DNA of 64,000 bases from Watersipora subatra. Lineage: Eukaryota > Bryozoa > Gymnolaemata > Cheilostomatida > Watersiporidae. The notes below the pieces were generated by a model. It was not told where the DNA came from and searched no databases. It saw only the letters and a list, made by a program, of their open reading frames with translations. The DNA is taken from positions 66,256,672 to 66,320,671 of the forward strand of contig NC_088708.1 of NCBI RefSeq assembly GCF_963576615.1, in the 5' to 3' direction. The translations under genes and the position numbers were made by a program. Below are positions 1 to 10,903 of the stretch, piece after piece; position 1 is the first letter of the stretch, and every line of letters starts with the position of its first letter.

Positions 1-659
1 CATTTAAAAACGTCATAGTTTTTATAATCTCATAAGTATAATCTCATAATCTTAAAATCTCATAAGAATCATTAGAAAACAATATCATCTTCATTTCCTT
101 TACTTACACTGCGTTGTACATCAGTTAGAATACCGAAGTACTCAAGAGTCTAAAATGTCAATTACTTTGAAATCGGCAAAAATGAAACAATTTCAGTACT
201 CCTACGTTAATTACAGAAACCTTCGACAATGCTATAGACTGGTGAAATGTGCACGTTATTTTTTCGTGAAATGTGCACGACTTAATCGTTCTATTCTCTG
301 TCGCTCGGCGTTTCAATTTTCGGTCTTAACTTTTATTAAACCAAGCTTTTCAAGCGTTTTGTGGCAATTTTCGTCCAAATTAATCTGTCTATTTGTGTAT
401 AATCCGATCAAATGGGTTAGTTTTAGGAATTTGCAGTAACCTTTCAAAGGCTTGGTAACATATTTAAATAGGTTTATATGCGTTTTGTATCATTATTATA
501 CTTAAACAACTTTACTGAAAAATAATTAAATTTGTTAATAGGATTTTGTTACAAGGTTTTGGTGACGGTCGTTAACGGATAATTTTTCGGGAGTTGTGTG
601 CATATGTGCATTTATCATAAATCTCCCAATCAATCGCTTCGCTCTTGTTTAGTCGTGGG
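1..659. other. no gene seen
   Basis: AT-rich sequence with only a short open frame at 155-439 that has no recognisable domain. It lies on the 3' side (minus sense) of the orphan receptor exon at 711-977. No further receptor exon (M1-M3 or M4) is recognisable in it. Confidence 0.5.
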
Positions 660-1620
660 AATACGATACAGTGTGATACGATATGAAATGACATGAAATT
701 ACAGAATTACCTCTCTGCAGTGATATGAATGAGTTCCCATTCTCCATTGGGCAGATAATTTTCAAGATCGACCTCCAAAGAAATAAGCGTGAGATTGAGC
801 TGCGTGCTGTCATACATCCAAGAACTGAATTTCATAGTACACTCCTGTACGTCAAATGGGAAATATTTGACATTTATCTGACAGGAAGCCCGATAGCGGA
901 TGGGTGGGCCCCAAAATACTTCTCCTCTGTAGTCGATCGTCACTTTTGTTTTCATGACTTCTGTGTAGTCCTCAGCGCTGTAACCATCAACACTGCATTG
1001 AAACTACTGAAAAACAGGCCTCAACATTTCTTTTGTATATATTCAGTGCTAGCTATGCACATATATAAGGCCTAATAAAATTTCTATGTAAATGTGATAT
1101 TACAAGGGCAAAAAATAAATAGGCTTATGTACATCTAAAAACGTTTTGACAGCTATAAGACAGAATTGAAATCTGTCTCGACAATACAAATACCATACTG
1201 AGATTGTGCAGCTGATACTACTGTTAATATATAAAAGGTTTAAGTTGAGCCGCAATAATGCAGGCTGGTTAGGCGATAGGAGTTGTCCTACCCAAATCAG
1301 ATTTGACTGACTCTATGTTGCCCGGGTGCTGGAAACTTGCACAGTCCTCACATATGATACTATGTCTATTCAAGGTATAGCACTCTTACTGGTAAATATG
1401 ATGCAAGATTTCTGCTGACTTCATAAACCAGTAAGGAAATAAACTTTACAGGCTGGGCAGAAGTAATTAAAATTCAAAGTTAAAGGGCAGCAATTGACCT
1501 GACCTCTTTATAGAGCGTCTTACCAAGAGTTCACACAAGCTGCAGTTTTAGAGTAAACAAGGAGTTGATGAGGACACTTGAAGGTTCTTTGAATGCTTTC
1601 ATTTTGGTAAGAAAAGGGAG
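660..1620 (-). repeat. segmental duplication, copy A (receptor exon plus intron)
   Basis: About 960 bp nearly matching 29460-30416 in the same orientation. It includes a complete Cys-loop exon of the nicotinic receptor and several hundred bases of the intron upstream of it (minus sense). Differences are scattered substitutions and short indels. Similarity stops near the phrase gaaaagggagc on the right. On the left it stops just past the splice donor, where copy B runs into a 17-bp minisatellite. Confidence 0.85.
711..977 (-). pseudogene. orphan duplicate of nicotinic receptor Cys-loop exon
   Basis: A 267-bp open exon with acceptor (ttacag before 977) and donor (GT at 710-709) intact, the same length and phase as the receptor exon at 29504-29770. 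It encodes the 15-residue Cys loop with FPFD and differs from the working copy by one visible residue (ISLEVD instead of ISSEVD). It lies about 25.6 kb beyond the last exon of the receptor gene. No other receptor exon was recognised between them or in the 700 bp to its left. It could be a dead duplicate, part of a paralogue running off the left edge, or an assembly duplication. Confidence 0.75.
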
Positions 1621-2000
1621 CGCATTTCCTGAGACGGCTGGCCGGCTGAGCCACCCCAACATTTTAGTGATTTTCGGCGGCTAGGTACTAAGAGTTGCAG
1701 TCTAAGCTCATTCACTTGGAATTTCCAACAGCTAATTTACTAGCAACTGGCATTCTATATTGTCTCCGCGGTGATCTCGCCAAATGTGTGATCTTGTGAG
1801 ACTCTGTTAAGACTCGGAAACTGAACTTTATTGCGTATAGCGGGGTGGGAAGAAGACCCCTCAAACTTGTATTTTCCTTATCATAACATAACCAAATCAA
1901 AAATTCGACAAGGAGCATTATGAAGCAGGCTTGTCTAAATAATCTTCTAATATTACACATATATAAAGATGTTGAAATAGATACAGATTCAGTTGTGAAA

Positions 2001-2087
2001 GATTTCTGCCATGGACACATTGACAGAACAAGAGTTATTGCAATAAAAGTAATAGCTCTTGTTCTGTCAATGTCCCTTACAGAAATC
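2001..2087. other. 87-nt hairpin, miRNA-precursor-like
   Basis: The arms ACATTGACAGAACAAGAG and CTCTTGTTCTGTCAATGT sit in a 23-bp stem with a single G-U wobble and a loop of about 11 nt. After an internal loop, an 8-bp base pairs GATTTCTG with CAGAAATC. The size suits an animal miRNA precursor, but a short palindromic transposon would look the same. Expression is unknown. Confidence 0.4.
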
Positions 2088-2387
2088 TGTAGTGTCATGA
2101 GTTTTATATCGTAAATTTATTATCATTCGTTGAATAAAAAAACGTTTTGCCTTTCATGAACCATAAACAATACATTTATGTAGATTTTGATGTTTACAGT
2201 TGAGTGCATTTATGCATACTTTGAGGGTTGTTGATGCGTAAAAGGTCCAGAGCTTCAGGGTGCTGCCCCGAACCTCGTTGAGGTCCCCAAACCTCCAGGT
2301 GTTCTTAACTAGTCGCCTAACATTGGCGGCCTTAACTTGCAACCAGGGAATACAGGCCTGAACAACCTTTTCAAAGTTAAATCTTTC

Positions 2388-2580
2388 TGTGCTATATTCG
2401 TGTTATGTTACACTGCATTGTATAATACTAGGAGTTGTGTACCTCCGGGTTTTGTGTTAAAGGACGTCAAATAAATATAGAGAGTTGCGCTCGTTACAAC
2501 GGTAATGGCTACTTCTTTATTATCAGTGTTCACGTGCAGAATAAATAATCTCCTACCATCTAACTAGTAACAACTACACA
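2388..2580 (+). repeat. 5' LTR of gypsy element
   Basis: 193 bp, starting TGTGCTATATTCG and ending CTACACA. It carries two AATAAA motifs that could serve as poly(A) signals. It is identical to the copy at 6751-6943. Confidence 0.95.
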
Positions 2581-2594
2581 TGGTGGCAGCGGTG
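2581..2594 (+). other. candidate primer-binding site
   Basis: TGGTGGCAGCGGTG follows the LTR with no spacer, the usual place for a tRNA primer match, and starts with TGG, the complement of CCA. The priming tRNA was not identified. The match to initiator tRNA-Met looks partial. Confidence 0.6.
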
Positions 2595-2602
2595 TTTGTA
2601 TC

Positions 2603-5600
2603 ATGTCTGACGAAGAGGGGGAAGCCGGTGATGCCGATGAACAAACGGTGGAGCCATTAAGAGTGCATTATTCTGCACCCAAGCTGTATCCACCTGACAA
2701 ATTTGACTTTGCCGAACCTGCCGGTTGGACGAGATGGTATAGTAGATGGAGGAGGTATAGAGAAGCGAGTGGTTTGGATACTAGACCTCAGCGTGAACAG
2801 ATTAACACTCTTATTTATACGTTGGGGGAGCAAGCAGAGGATGTAGTGCTTAGCCGTGGAATAGAAGAAACTGACTACGATTCTGTGATCGATGCATTCA
2901 ATCAATACTTCGGAGTTAGGAGAAATCTCATTGTTGAGAGAGCTAAATTCAACAAACTGACACAAGGTAGTGATTCTATAGATGTGTTTATTCACAATCT
3001 ATATCGCCAAGCCGAGTTTTGTGACTATAGAGATCTACGGGAAGAGCTAATACGTGACAGATTAGTAGTGGGCGTTACTGAAGACAAGTTGAGTGAAAAA
3101 CTACAAGCCGATGCAGATCTGACGCTAGATGACGCAGTGATGATAGCTAGACGCTTTGAATCAGCTAAACAAGCACAGTCAGTAGTCAGGGGATCAGCTG
3201 TAGATGTACATGCCAACAAATTCAGTTCACGACAGCCACAACATAGCCGAAAGAATGACACATCTAGCTCAAACCGAAACTCTTACTTAAAAGGACACAA
3301 ATCATCGAATACTGGTAATATTAGACACAGGCCGACAACCCAAGGACACGCCAATAGCTTTGACAACACTTCTGCAAATAATAGGGTTGCCTCATCTATC
3401 CCTAAAGACCGATGTAAACGCTGTGGAAAAGCCCCACATTCCAGAGACTCCTGCCCAGCTTTGAGATCTACTTGTACTGCATGTGGCAAGAGAGGTCATT
3501 GGAAGCAAATGTGCTTCTCTGGAAAATCTGTGACTGAAGTCGAGCTGTTTACTGGAGAAATCAAGAACAGCGATAGAAATGGTAGTAAACCATGGATGGC
3601 CAAACTAGCCATTGACATACAGGGACATACCAATACAGCAACATTTAAACTAGATTCTGGTGCTGCAGCAACTGTGTGTGGACCAAATGCTATATCCGCT
3701 CCATTGCAGCCCAATACTAAGAGACTAAGAGGTCCTGGTAACTTAGAAATACCTTGTATTGGTCAAACTGATGCAATTCTTACATATGGTAACAAATCTA
3801 TATCAGAAACAATTTACGTTGTGCGTAATCAAGATGTGAACCTATTGAGCAAATCTGCATGTCAAAGTCTTGGTTTGCTTGCCTGTAATGTTGATAATGT
3901 TGATGATTTTGCAAATGGTGTTGATAATTTTGTTGATAAAAGACTTTTTCAGGGTCTAGGAGCTGTAAAGACTGAATGTGAGATCAGACTGACTGACGAT
4001 GCCAAGCCGTACAGTATATTCGTGCCACGAGCCGTACCCTTTCCATTACTTGACAAAACTAAGTTAGAGTTGGAGCGTATGAAATCTTTAGGCGTTATTG
4101 TAGAAGCGAAACAGCCTACGGAATGGTGTGCACCGATGGTCGTTGTACCTAAACAGGACAGTGTTCGTATCTGTACAGACTTTACACAGCTAAATAAGTA
4201 CGTACGACGTGAAGTTTTTCCCATGGCAACCGTCGAGGACAGTCTGTCAAAACTTAATGGTGGTCACATATTTTCAAAACTAGATGCCAACTGTGGATTT
4301 TGGCAAATACCATTGTCTGCCAAATCCCAACATCTCACCACTTTCTTGACACCATTTGGACGTTTTTACTACCGTAAATTACCATTTGGACTAAAATCAG
4401 CTCCAGAGATATTCTGCAGAGAAATGAAAAAAATATTAGAAGGTATCGCAGGTGTCGTAGTACATATGGACGATGTATTAGTGATGGGTAAGGACGAGAG
4501 AGAGCATAACTCCCGTTTATCGCAAGTGCTACGCCGCATGCACGACGCTGGTCTGACGTTAAATCATGCCAAGTGTGCCCTAAAGAAAACGTCAGTAGAG
4601 TATTTAGGGTATCGCATTGACGCTAGTGGTATTCACGCAGGTGAAAGAATATCTGCATTGCTTGACTTTCCGACACCAACGTGTGTACGTGATGTTAGGA
4701 GCTTCCTAGGCATAGTCAACCAATATGGCAAGTTTAGTTCTGCTGTAGCGCATATCAGCCAACCGCTCCGAGAGCTCTTGTGCAAAAAGAGTTGTTGGAT
4801 ATGGAATGATTCCCAGCAAAAAGCGTTTGATCGTCTCAAAGAGGAGTTTAAATCTACACCGGTTCTTGCCCCGTATGACCCAAATAAAGAGACATATTTA
4901 TCAACAGATGCGTCCGACTACGGGTTAGGAGCTGTCTTGAGTCAGAAACAGTCAGATGGCACCCGTCGACTAGTAGCTGCCGCAAGCCGATCTCTGTCCG
5001 AAACTGAACGCAAATATGCCGTAATAGAGAAGGAGGCATTGGGAGTTACTTGGGCCGCAGAAAGGTTTGCTCGATATATCATTGGTATACTTGACCTTAC
5101 TATAGAGACCGACCACAAACCTTTAGTGTCACTGCTTGGAGATCAGGAAATCAGTAAACTGCCAGTTCGAATACAACGATTCAGGCTAAGACTAATACGT
5201 TTCAAATACCAGATAAAGCATATTCCCGGTAAGGAGAATGTTTCTGCTGATGCAGTGTCGAGATACCCGTGCGCCATTCCCACAGAGAATGATACTCTAT
5301 TTGTAGAAGAAGTAGACACGTATTCTCGTCAAGCTATGCTCATGCCAAGCACAGATATGCATGTCGAAAAGCTTAGGCTGTCTCAAGAAGCGGACGAAGT
5401 GATGTGCCAGGTCAAGAAGTACGTAAACTCTGGGTGGCCACACTATTTGTCCAGTATCGATTCCATAATCAAACCATACTTTGAAAGCAGAGGGTATATT
5501 ACGCTGTGCAATGATTTGTTGACTTATCAAAACCGCATAATTATTCCACAAACAGAACGTCTGGAAACTTTAGCCAACCTGCATGAAGGGCATTTAGGAT

Positions 5601-6589
5601 TAAATAAATGTACCGAGAGAGCACGTCGATGCGTTTGGTGGCCAAACATGGCACGAGAGATAGAGGAAATGATTAAAAACTGCAGGGTATGTAAAGAGAC
5701 CGCTCCTGTCACTAAAGAACCTTTACTACCTACAGCCACTCCTAGCCGACCATGGCAGATAGTAGGCACCGACTTATTTTATCACAATAGAAAGCCTTAT
5801 CTACTCGTGACTGACTACTACTCTCGATACCCAGAGGTAGCCCTACTACCCAATGAAAGCAGCAAAAGTGTAATCAACCAGATGAAAAGCATTTTTGCCA
5901 GGCACGGAGTACCCGAAATGGTTCTGTCTGATAATGGACCACAATATTCTTCACAAGATTTTAGAGACTTTGCAAAAAAATACAAGTTTCAAAGTGTGAC
6001 TTCATCGCCTATGTATCCCAGAGCCAACGGTGCTGCAGAACGAATGGTTAAGACTATAAAGTCCATACTTCAGAAATCTGGAGATTTGTACCTAGGACTT
6101 CTAGCTTATCGTACATCGCCGATACATGGAGGAAGATCGCCCGCTGAGTTGCTTATGAACCGTAGTCTTCGTACACAGGTTGCTCAAATTCACTATCACA
6201 CAACCAGCCAGGTAGATCACAAAGCGTTCCAGTCTGTCAATGAGAAATACAAGGTGAAAATGAAAGAGCGACATGACCGATCACAACAGGTTAAAGAGTT
6301 GCCTATCCTACGAAAAGGTAGCCCCGTATTTGTACGTGATTTACAACGATATGGACAAGTGAAAGAGGTGTTACCTAACCGCACGTACATAGTATCTGCA
6401 GGTAGCGAGATTCGCCGAAACCGAACAGCACTTATTGACTCTCCGACCAATACTGACAATTCAATACCTGACAATCCGGATTCACACAGTTCTCTGTCAA
6501 GTTGTGCCCAAAGTATGGATAGCACGCCTACGACTTCGAGACCTCGTCGTACAATCAGACCGCCACGTCGACTGATTGAAGAATGCTAG
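2603..6589 (+). CDS. gag-pol polyprotein of Ty3/gypsy retrotransposon
   Basis: A single 1328-residue frame carrying every replication function of the element. Visible in order: a gag-like N-terminal part; two CX2CX4HX4C zinc knuckles from about residue 271; an aspartic protease with DSG (residue 351) instead of the usual DTG; reverse transcriptase with the MDD catalytic motif at 622-624 (VHMDDVLV); RNase H (TDASDYGLGAVLS); and integrase with an HHCC zinc module (about 994) followed by the DD35E triad D1057, D1110, E1146. Gag and pol are fused with no frameshift. The ATG lies only 22 nt past the LTR. There are no stops or frameshifts, unlike the decayed gypsy copy at 10.9-14.6 kb. The integrase lacks an obvious chromodomain. 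The family call is certain; the clade was not assigned. Confidence 0.96.
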   Translation: MSDEEGEAGDADEQTVEPLRVHYSAPKLYPPDKFDFAEPAGWTRWYSRWRRYREASGLDTRPQREQINTLIYTLGEQAEDVVLSRGIEETDYDSVIDAFNQYFGVRRNLIVERAKFNKLTQGSDSIDVFIHNLYRQAEFCDYRDLREELIRDRLVVGVTEDKLSEKLQADADLTLDDAVMIARRFESAKQAQSVVRGSAVDVHANKFSSRQPQHSRKNDTSSSNRNSYLKGHKSSNTGNIRHRPTTQGHANSFDNTSANNRVASSIPKDRCKRCGKAPHSRDSCPALRSTCTACGKRGHWKQMCFSGKSVTEVELFTGEIKNSDRNGSKPWMAKLAIDIQGHTNTATFKLDSGAAATVCGPNAISAPLQPNTKRLRGPGNLEIPCIGQTDAILTYGNKSISETIYVVRNQDVNLLSKSACQSLGLLACNVDNVDDFANGVDNFVDKRLFQGLGAVKTECEIRLTDDAKPYSIFVPRAVPFPLLDKTKLELERMKSLGVIVEAKQPTEWCAPMVVVPKQDSVRICTDFTQLNKYVRREVFPMATVEDSLSKLNGGHIFSKLDANCGFWQIPLSAKSQHLTTFLTPFGRFYYRKLPFGLKSAPEIFCREMKKILEGIAGVVVHMDDVLVMGKDEREHNSRLSQVLRRMHDAGLTLNHAKCALKKTSVEYLGYRIDASGIHAGERISALLDFPTPTCVRDVRSFLGIVNQYGKFSSAVAHISQPLRELLCKKSCWIWNDSQQKAFDRLKEEFKSTPVLAPYDPNKETYLSTDASDYGLGAVLSQKQSDGTRRLVAAASRSLSETERKYAVIEKEALGVTWAAERFARYIIGILDLTIETDHKPLVSLLGDQEISKLPVRIQRFRLRLIRFKYQIKHIPGKENVSADAVSRYPCAIPTENDTLFVEEVDTYSRQAMLMPSTDMHVEKLRLSQEADEVMCQVKKYVNSGWPHYLSSIDSIIKPYFESRGYITLCNDLLTYQNRIIIPQTERLETLANLHEGHLGLNKCTERARRCVWWPNMAREIEEMIKNCRVCKETAPVTKEPLLPTATPSRPWQIVGTDLFYHNRKPYLLVTDYYSRYPEVALLPNESSKSVINQMKSIFARHGVPEMVLSDNGPQYSSQDFRDFAKKYKFQSVTSSPMYPRANGAAERMVKTIKSILQKSGDLYLGLLAYRTSPIHGGRSPAELLMNRSLRTQVAQIHYHTTSQVDHKAFQSVNEKYKVKMKERHDRSQQVKELPILRKGSPVFVRDLQRYGQVKEVLPNRTYIVSAGSEIRRNRTALIDSPTNTDNSIPDNPDSHSSLSSCAQSMDSTPTTSRPRRTIRPPRRLIEEC

Positions 6590-6740
6590 GCATCGCCAGT
6601 CAGTCAGATTATGGCTTTTATATGTTATTCATTTTGTAGCTAGTTGCTTACAGTACTTAGTGCATTTCCCTTGCTAGTCATGTTAGTCATATCACTTTGT
6701 TACTCATGTTTGGTTTTACTCATTGCTTCAAACATACTTA

Positions 6741-6750
6741 GGAAAGGAGA
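6741..6750 (+). other. polypurine tract
   Basis: GGAAAGGAGA lies immediately upstream of the 3' LTR, the position where plus-strand DNA synthesis is primed in LTR retrotransposons. Confidence 0.8.
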
Positions 6751-6943
6751 TGTGCTATATTCGTGTTATGTTACACTGCATTGTATAATACTAGGAGTTG
6801 TGTACCTCCGGGTTTTGTGTTAAAGGACGTCAAATAAATATAGAGAGTTGCGCTCGTTACAACGGTAATGGCTACTTCTTTATTATCAGTGTTCACGTGC
6901 AGAATAAATAATCTCCTACCATCTAACTAGTAACAACTACACA
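6751..6943 (+). repeat. 3' LTR of gypsy element
   Basis: 193 bp, identical as read to the 5' LTR, and followed by the target duplication CTTTC at 6944-6948. Confidence 0.95.
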
Positions 6944-7185
6944 CTTTCTCCACATGTTGATTGTGTTCTTTATCACATCAATGTCATAGCTTAATGAATG
7001 CTTAGTTTTTACTTGTATTCTATGAACTAATGTTATTATACTTTTCATTTATCTAAAAATAAAACTATGCTATTCTAATTGTTGTAAAAAATATAATAAC
7101 AGAAATGATTCCAGCTTATAATAGTATAATAATATAATTTACATCAATAGTCGCTAATGTTGTTATAACTTATTATTATTACTAG

Positions 7186-7383
7186 TTGAACGCCCGGCGT
7201 TGCCAGGCTAATAAAAAATTATTTCGCAGAAAACTTTTCTGTTTAATATATACAACATTCTAACTTTTAAAGAGTTTTTGTGCATTTCAAATGAATTAAG
7301 CGAAAAAGTAAACAATGAGTACATGGAAGCATAAAAAGATTACTGTTGCAGCAGTGTTTTGTTGTATTTAAAAGTTTTGATGT
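7186..7383 (+). repeat. dispersed repeat with CCCGGCGTTGC head
   Basis: Begins ACTAGTTGAACGCCCGGCGT, followed by aataaaaaa and a conserved body (cagaaaac...ttaatatatacaacatt). Related copies occur at 8638-8820 (body only) and, inverted, at 16905-17120 and 37200-37375. No coding capacity is seen. The class was not determined. Confidence 0.65.
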
Positions 7384-7384
7384 A

Positions 7385-8635
7385 CGGTAATACTTCAACT
7401 TACGAGTGCTCCAACGTACGAGAAACTTGAGATACGAGCCAGCTTTTAAGCAAGTTTTAGCACTAACATACGAGCCATATTTGAGATACGAGCACGTGAG
7501 TCAGTTGCCAAGTATGCCGGAGGTGTTTTATGACAACAGCATCAATCTGTATTTTTCAACTGCACAGGTTATACTTTTGTACCGTGTTTTTGTGCACGCT
7601 TTTCAGTGCAGAATTATGTGAATTAAAAGTACTGTGCGTAGACCGAAAGTTTGCCAATAAAATGAAAAATAATGCAAAGAAAAAACAAATGATAACAATT
7701 GATGTTAAACAGAAAATTATTGAAAAATATGCGAAATGTGTATGCGTGATTGAGCTAGCTCAGCAATATGACAGAAATACATCCACAATTATCAAACAGA
7801 TGGATTATATTCAGGGCATTTAGCTCGCAAAAGTACTAACCGTAATTTCTAAACGGCGCGGCGATCTTCACCACCGCTGATGGAGAGACCGCTCAGGCAT
7901 TGGATATAAGATAAACAATTGGCCGGTGACAGCGTAACTGAAACGACGTTATTTGAAAAGGCCGTTGCTATCTATCAAAACTAAAAAAATTGACATTCGG
8001 ACAAGTTGGCTAGTGATCGTGCATCAAACCTTTGTGACGACACCTGTGTTCGTCCTAACCGCGACATGTTGAAAGGGTGACAAAGGCAAACGTCCTTAGT
8101 TAGGTTCATCTTAAAACGGCCGGCTAGTCGTGAAAGCGAAACAAAGGAAAAATTAGCTAACTAGCGAGAAACTTCAGACTATGAACGCCGAAGAAATTTT
8201 AAATACGTTAAGTTAAAAATGATAGTTTGCTTTTAGATTTGCTTCTAAGTTTGTCTTTTAAGACTTTGATAAAATCCAAATTTATCAAAGTCAACTGTTG
8301 TAATGAAGGATAACTTATATATCTCTCTCTGGCAAATGCTAGCGTTAGCTGCTATTGTTTGTATTTAATTTTACATTTTAATTTAACACAGTTCCTTGCA
8401 TTATTTTTTATTTGTTGCTTTTTGAAAGCAAGTGGTAAGTTAGGACAATAACCAACATGTTCTTTCTGTTACAATATCTTGTTTTGAGTGTTTTATTTGC
8501 ATTTTACAGAGTATGGAAACCAATAAATATATATTTAATTGTTCTATATATAAATAAATTGCACCAACATGCGAGTAAATTGACATACGAGCTCAGTCTC
8601 GGAACGCATTAAGCTCGTAAGTTGAAGTATGACTG
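7385..8635 (+). mobile_element. Tigger/pogo-like DNA transposon remnant
   Basis: Inverted ends: the left end reads CGGTAATACTTCAACTTACG and the right end, reverse-complemented, reads CAGTCATACTTCAACTTACG. Further tacgag motifs follow inside both ends. Both ends abut TA (7383-7384 and 8636-8637), the Tc1/mariner/pogo target duplication. At 1251 bp it is shorter than a full transposase element and holds only the first part of a transposase. It is inserted beside a dispersed repeat. Confidence 0.8.
7662..7823 (+). pseudogene. truncated Tigger transposase, N-terminal HTH
   Basis: 53 codons reading MKNNAKKKQMITIDVK and continuing to QYDRNTSTIIKQ. This matches the CENP-B/psq-type helix-turn-helix start of Tigger transposases (K-x-MIT-x-x-x-K-x-x-II...Y...A...Y..N.STI). 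The frame then stops, and no DDE domain remains downstream before the right inverted repeat. Confidence 0.75.
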
Positions 8636-8637
8636 TA

Positions 8638-8820
8638 TGGATAATAAAAAAGTTTTTGCACAGAAAACTTAGTTTTGTTTAACATATACAACACTTACCA
8701 GTCTTACTTTCAAACTTCATATAATGACAAAAGTGTTTTTGAGCAGTTCAAATATATTAAGAGTAAAAATATACAATGATTACATGGAAATGTGGAATGT
8801 GGTGTTCAATTAGAGGTTTT
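8638..8820 (+). repeat. dispersed repeat, second body copy
   Basis: Resembles 7200-7340 (gcacagaaaac, catatacaacactt, ttcaaatatattaag, acaatgattacatgg). It starts immediately after the Tigger right end, so the Tigger sits between two related copies. Confidence 0.5.
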
Positions 8821-9604
8821 ACAGTAATTAAAGCTTTTACCTACCAAGTTTGATGGGAAAATGCTAGACTAAAAAAAGCATACCTGAATAACCCTTGCTA
8901 GTCTGAAGCTGTTTCTGAAGATATTGCAGTTCTGCATCCACCCCCAGCCTACTTACATGCATTCGCCATAAATCTGACACTATGTCACACCCTTGGCACA
9001 ATATTCTAGCTTTGCTAGCTCTTTTATCAAACACCAATCACCATACTCCAGCCATTGCATGGCTCCCAACTCTAGCCTAAGATCTTAACCATATACTAGT
9101 GCTGACATCATATCTGATGCGAACAGCAGCGTCTGCACTCCTCTGTATGCTTCAGTCTTGCTTCTCATTACTCACTTTAGCTGTCCATCAGCGGTAAAAA
9201 ACTCATGAATAGTCTTTAGCGTAAACTTAGCAATTATTGTCAGCCATAACCTATGTGAGACAACAATACAAAAGTTAAACCATAGCTGTCACGTACAACT
9301 TTTATTGTATCCACTAGGTAAATCAGACACACTGATTCCGATTTTGTACTCAAAATAAAGATTGGTCCACTAACTTTCAGAGTAATGAAGGCTTTTTTAC
9401 AGCGTTTCAATATCGGTCTCGAAAACAACACGATCGGTACTACAAGCTTCTCCTCTAGGTACGTGACGTAACCTAGTTTTTTAGAAACAGAAGTTGGGGA
9501 TGTTTAGTCCTGTAGTGTTTTACCTTGAGTGCGCAGCAGCTCTCTCAACAGGCTGTCATAGGAGAAAACACTACCAGTCCGTTCAGTCGTCCGATACCCA
9601 AGTG
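8821..9604. other. no gene seen
   Basis: Unremarkable sequence. One minus-strand open frame (9240-9431) has no recognisable domain. Confidence 0.4.
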
Positions 9605-9750
9605 CCAGCGTTTTAACCTTCCCTCCACATCCCCACCTCTAGCCTGGGTTAAAGCCTTTGCACACAACAGGTTAGATAACACGGAACATATCACTCACAT
9701 ATAGGTAGAAACATAGCAACATAGACACAAACGAACATAGACATTAATAC
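9605..9750 (-). repeat. LTR-like repeat, left copy
   Basis: Shares ttttaacctt, ccacctctag, gcacacaa, taggtagaaacat and caacatagacacaaac in the same order with 15095-15208. The two copies bracket the decayed minus-strand gypsy element, so they may be LTR remnants. Exact LTR ends were not found. Confidence 0.5.
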
Positions 9751-9940
9751 TCTCTTTTTTTCTTTTATAAATAAAACAGCAGACTGCTGCTTCACTCTAA
9801 CAGAAGTGAACCCTCTTTGAGCTGTCAGTCTCCTGCAGACGAACATCTCGGTTGCTAAAGTGATATTCGTCAAGAATTATAAACTCTCCCAATGACTCAG
9901 ATAGATCCTCCTCCATGGAAGCTGAGCTAGGGCTGGAAGG

Positions 9941-10365
9941 TCAACTCCTCTTGTGAGAACGATCTGAGCCGCTGGGAGCAGGAACAGAAGAAGCAAGAGC
10001 AGAAGAAGAGACCCAGTGAGGTTTCCGAGAAGTCCTGCTGTTACTGTCAACGACCTCCCTGATGGCTACAACGCATTCCTCCTCAATCTCCTGTTGCTTT
10101 TGTTCATAACATTTCTTCAGGTCCTCCAACTTCCTATTCTTCTCTGAAATTATGCGCCCAACCCTCTCAGAGGTGGAGGTCTCATCAATAGTAACACACG
10201 CCAGGTAGGGTTGTTGTCAGCTCTACCTGTCCCGGCAGGAAACTCCTTAACACTGTGTGCAGCACCTCGAACCCCATTCTCCATAAAGTCGTATAGGTTG
10301 GAGACAACTTTTGCGATCTCATCCTGTATAGGGTGTATGCCGTCAACCAAGCGGGACCCATCCAC
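9941..10365 (-). pseudogene. broken transposase-like fragment (tentative)
   Basis: Two minus frames join with a shift. One reads DEIAKVVSNLYDFMENG and the other SERVGRIISEKNRKLEDLKK, followed by a glutamate-rich helix. The pattern of a helix, then a TS..VGRII.EK-type second helix, resembles the N-terminal winged-helix part of DDE_3-type transposases. This is a resemblance only, and the frame is broken. Confidence 0.3.
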
Positions 10366-10903
10366 TCTCTAACGGAGACTGTTCAACGGAGACTACCGGT
10401 TGTTCGATTGGTCGACTCCAATGGAGACTGTTCCAACTCTCCGACGGAGTACTGTTATCAGTACTCAGTCGGCAGAAGAAGCGGGTGACAGTAGCAGGAG
10501 TGCTAGTAAGGTTAAGTATCCGAATCAGGCGGTTTAGACCATTGTAGGTCTCACAGACAGATTGTGAAGTTTTATAAGGATGGTAAATCTGCAGAATAAT
10601 AGCCCTCGAGGTGGCCCTGTGCACATCCAATAGACACCGCTCAAAAAGCCGAAGCCTTTCAGAAGTGGTTCTAGAATTACCCTTCTCATGTCAATCTGGA
10701 ATACCAGACTGAAGAAATATATACTTATAAAAAGGACCAACCTTTATTTCCTCACAAGCTGTTCTGGTGATCTCTAGAAGTTTGTGGTCACTCCAGTATT
10801 TCACCAAAGAGTTGCCAACAACCAAACAGGACATCCTGTAAATTAGCAAAAGGCGACAAAGAAAATCGAGAAGCGGAGCCTAATTGTCACTTAATACAAC
10901 AGT

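Larger units (their letters stand above)
2388..6943 (+). mobile_element. intact Ty3/gypsy LTR retrotransposon
   Basis: A complete element bounded by two 193-bp LTRs that are identical as read. Both begin TG and end CA. The element is flanked by the 5-bp target duplication CTTTC (2383-2387 and 6944-6948). A primer-binding region follows the left LTR directly and a purine tract precedes the right LTR. One uninterrupted 1328-codon gag-pol frame fills the interior, and no envelope frame is seen. Identical LTRs plus an open frame imply a very recent insertion and a possibly active copy. Confidence 0.96.
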
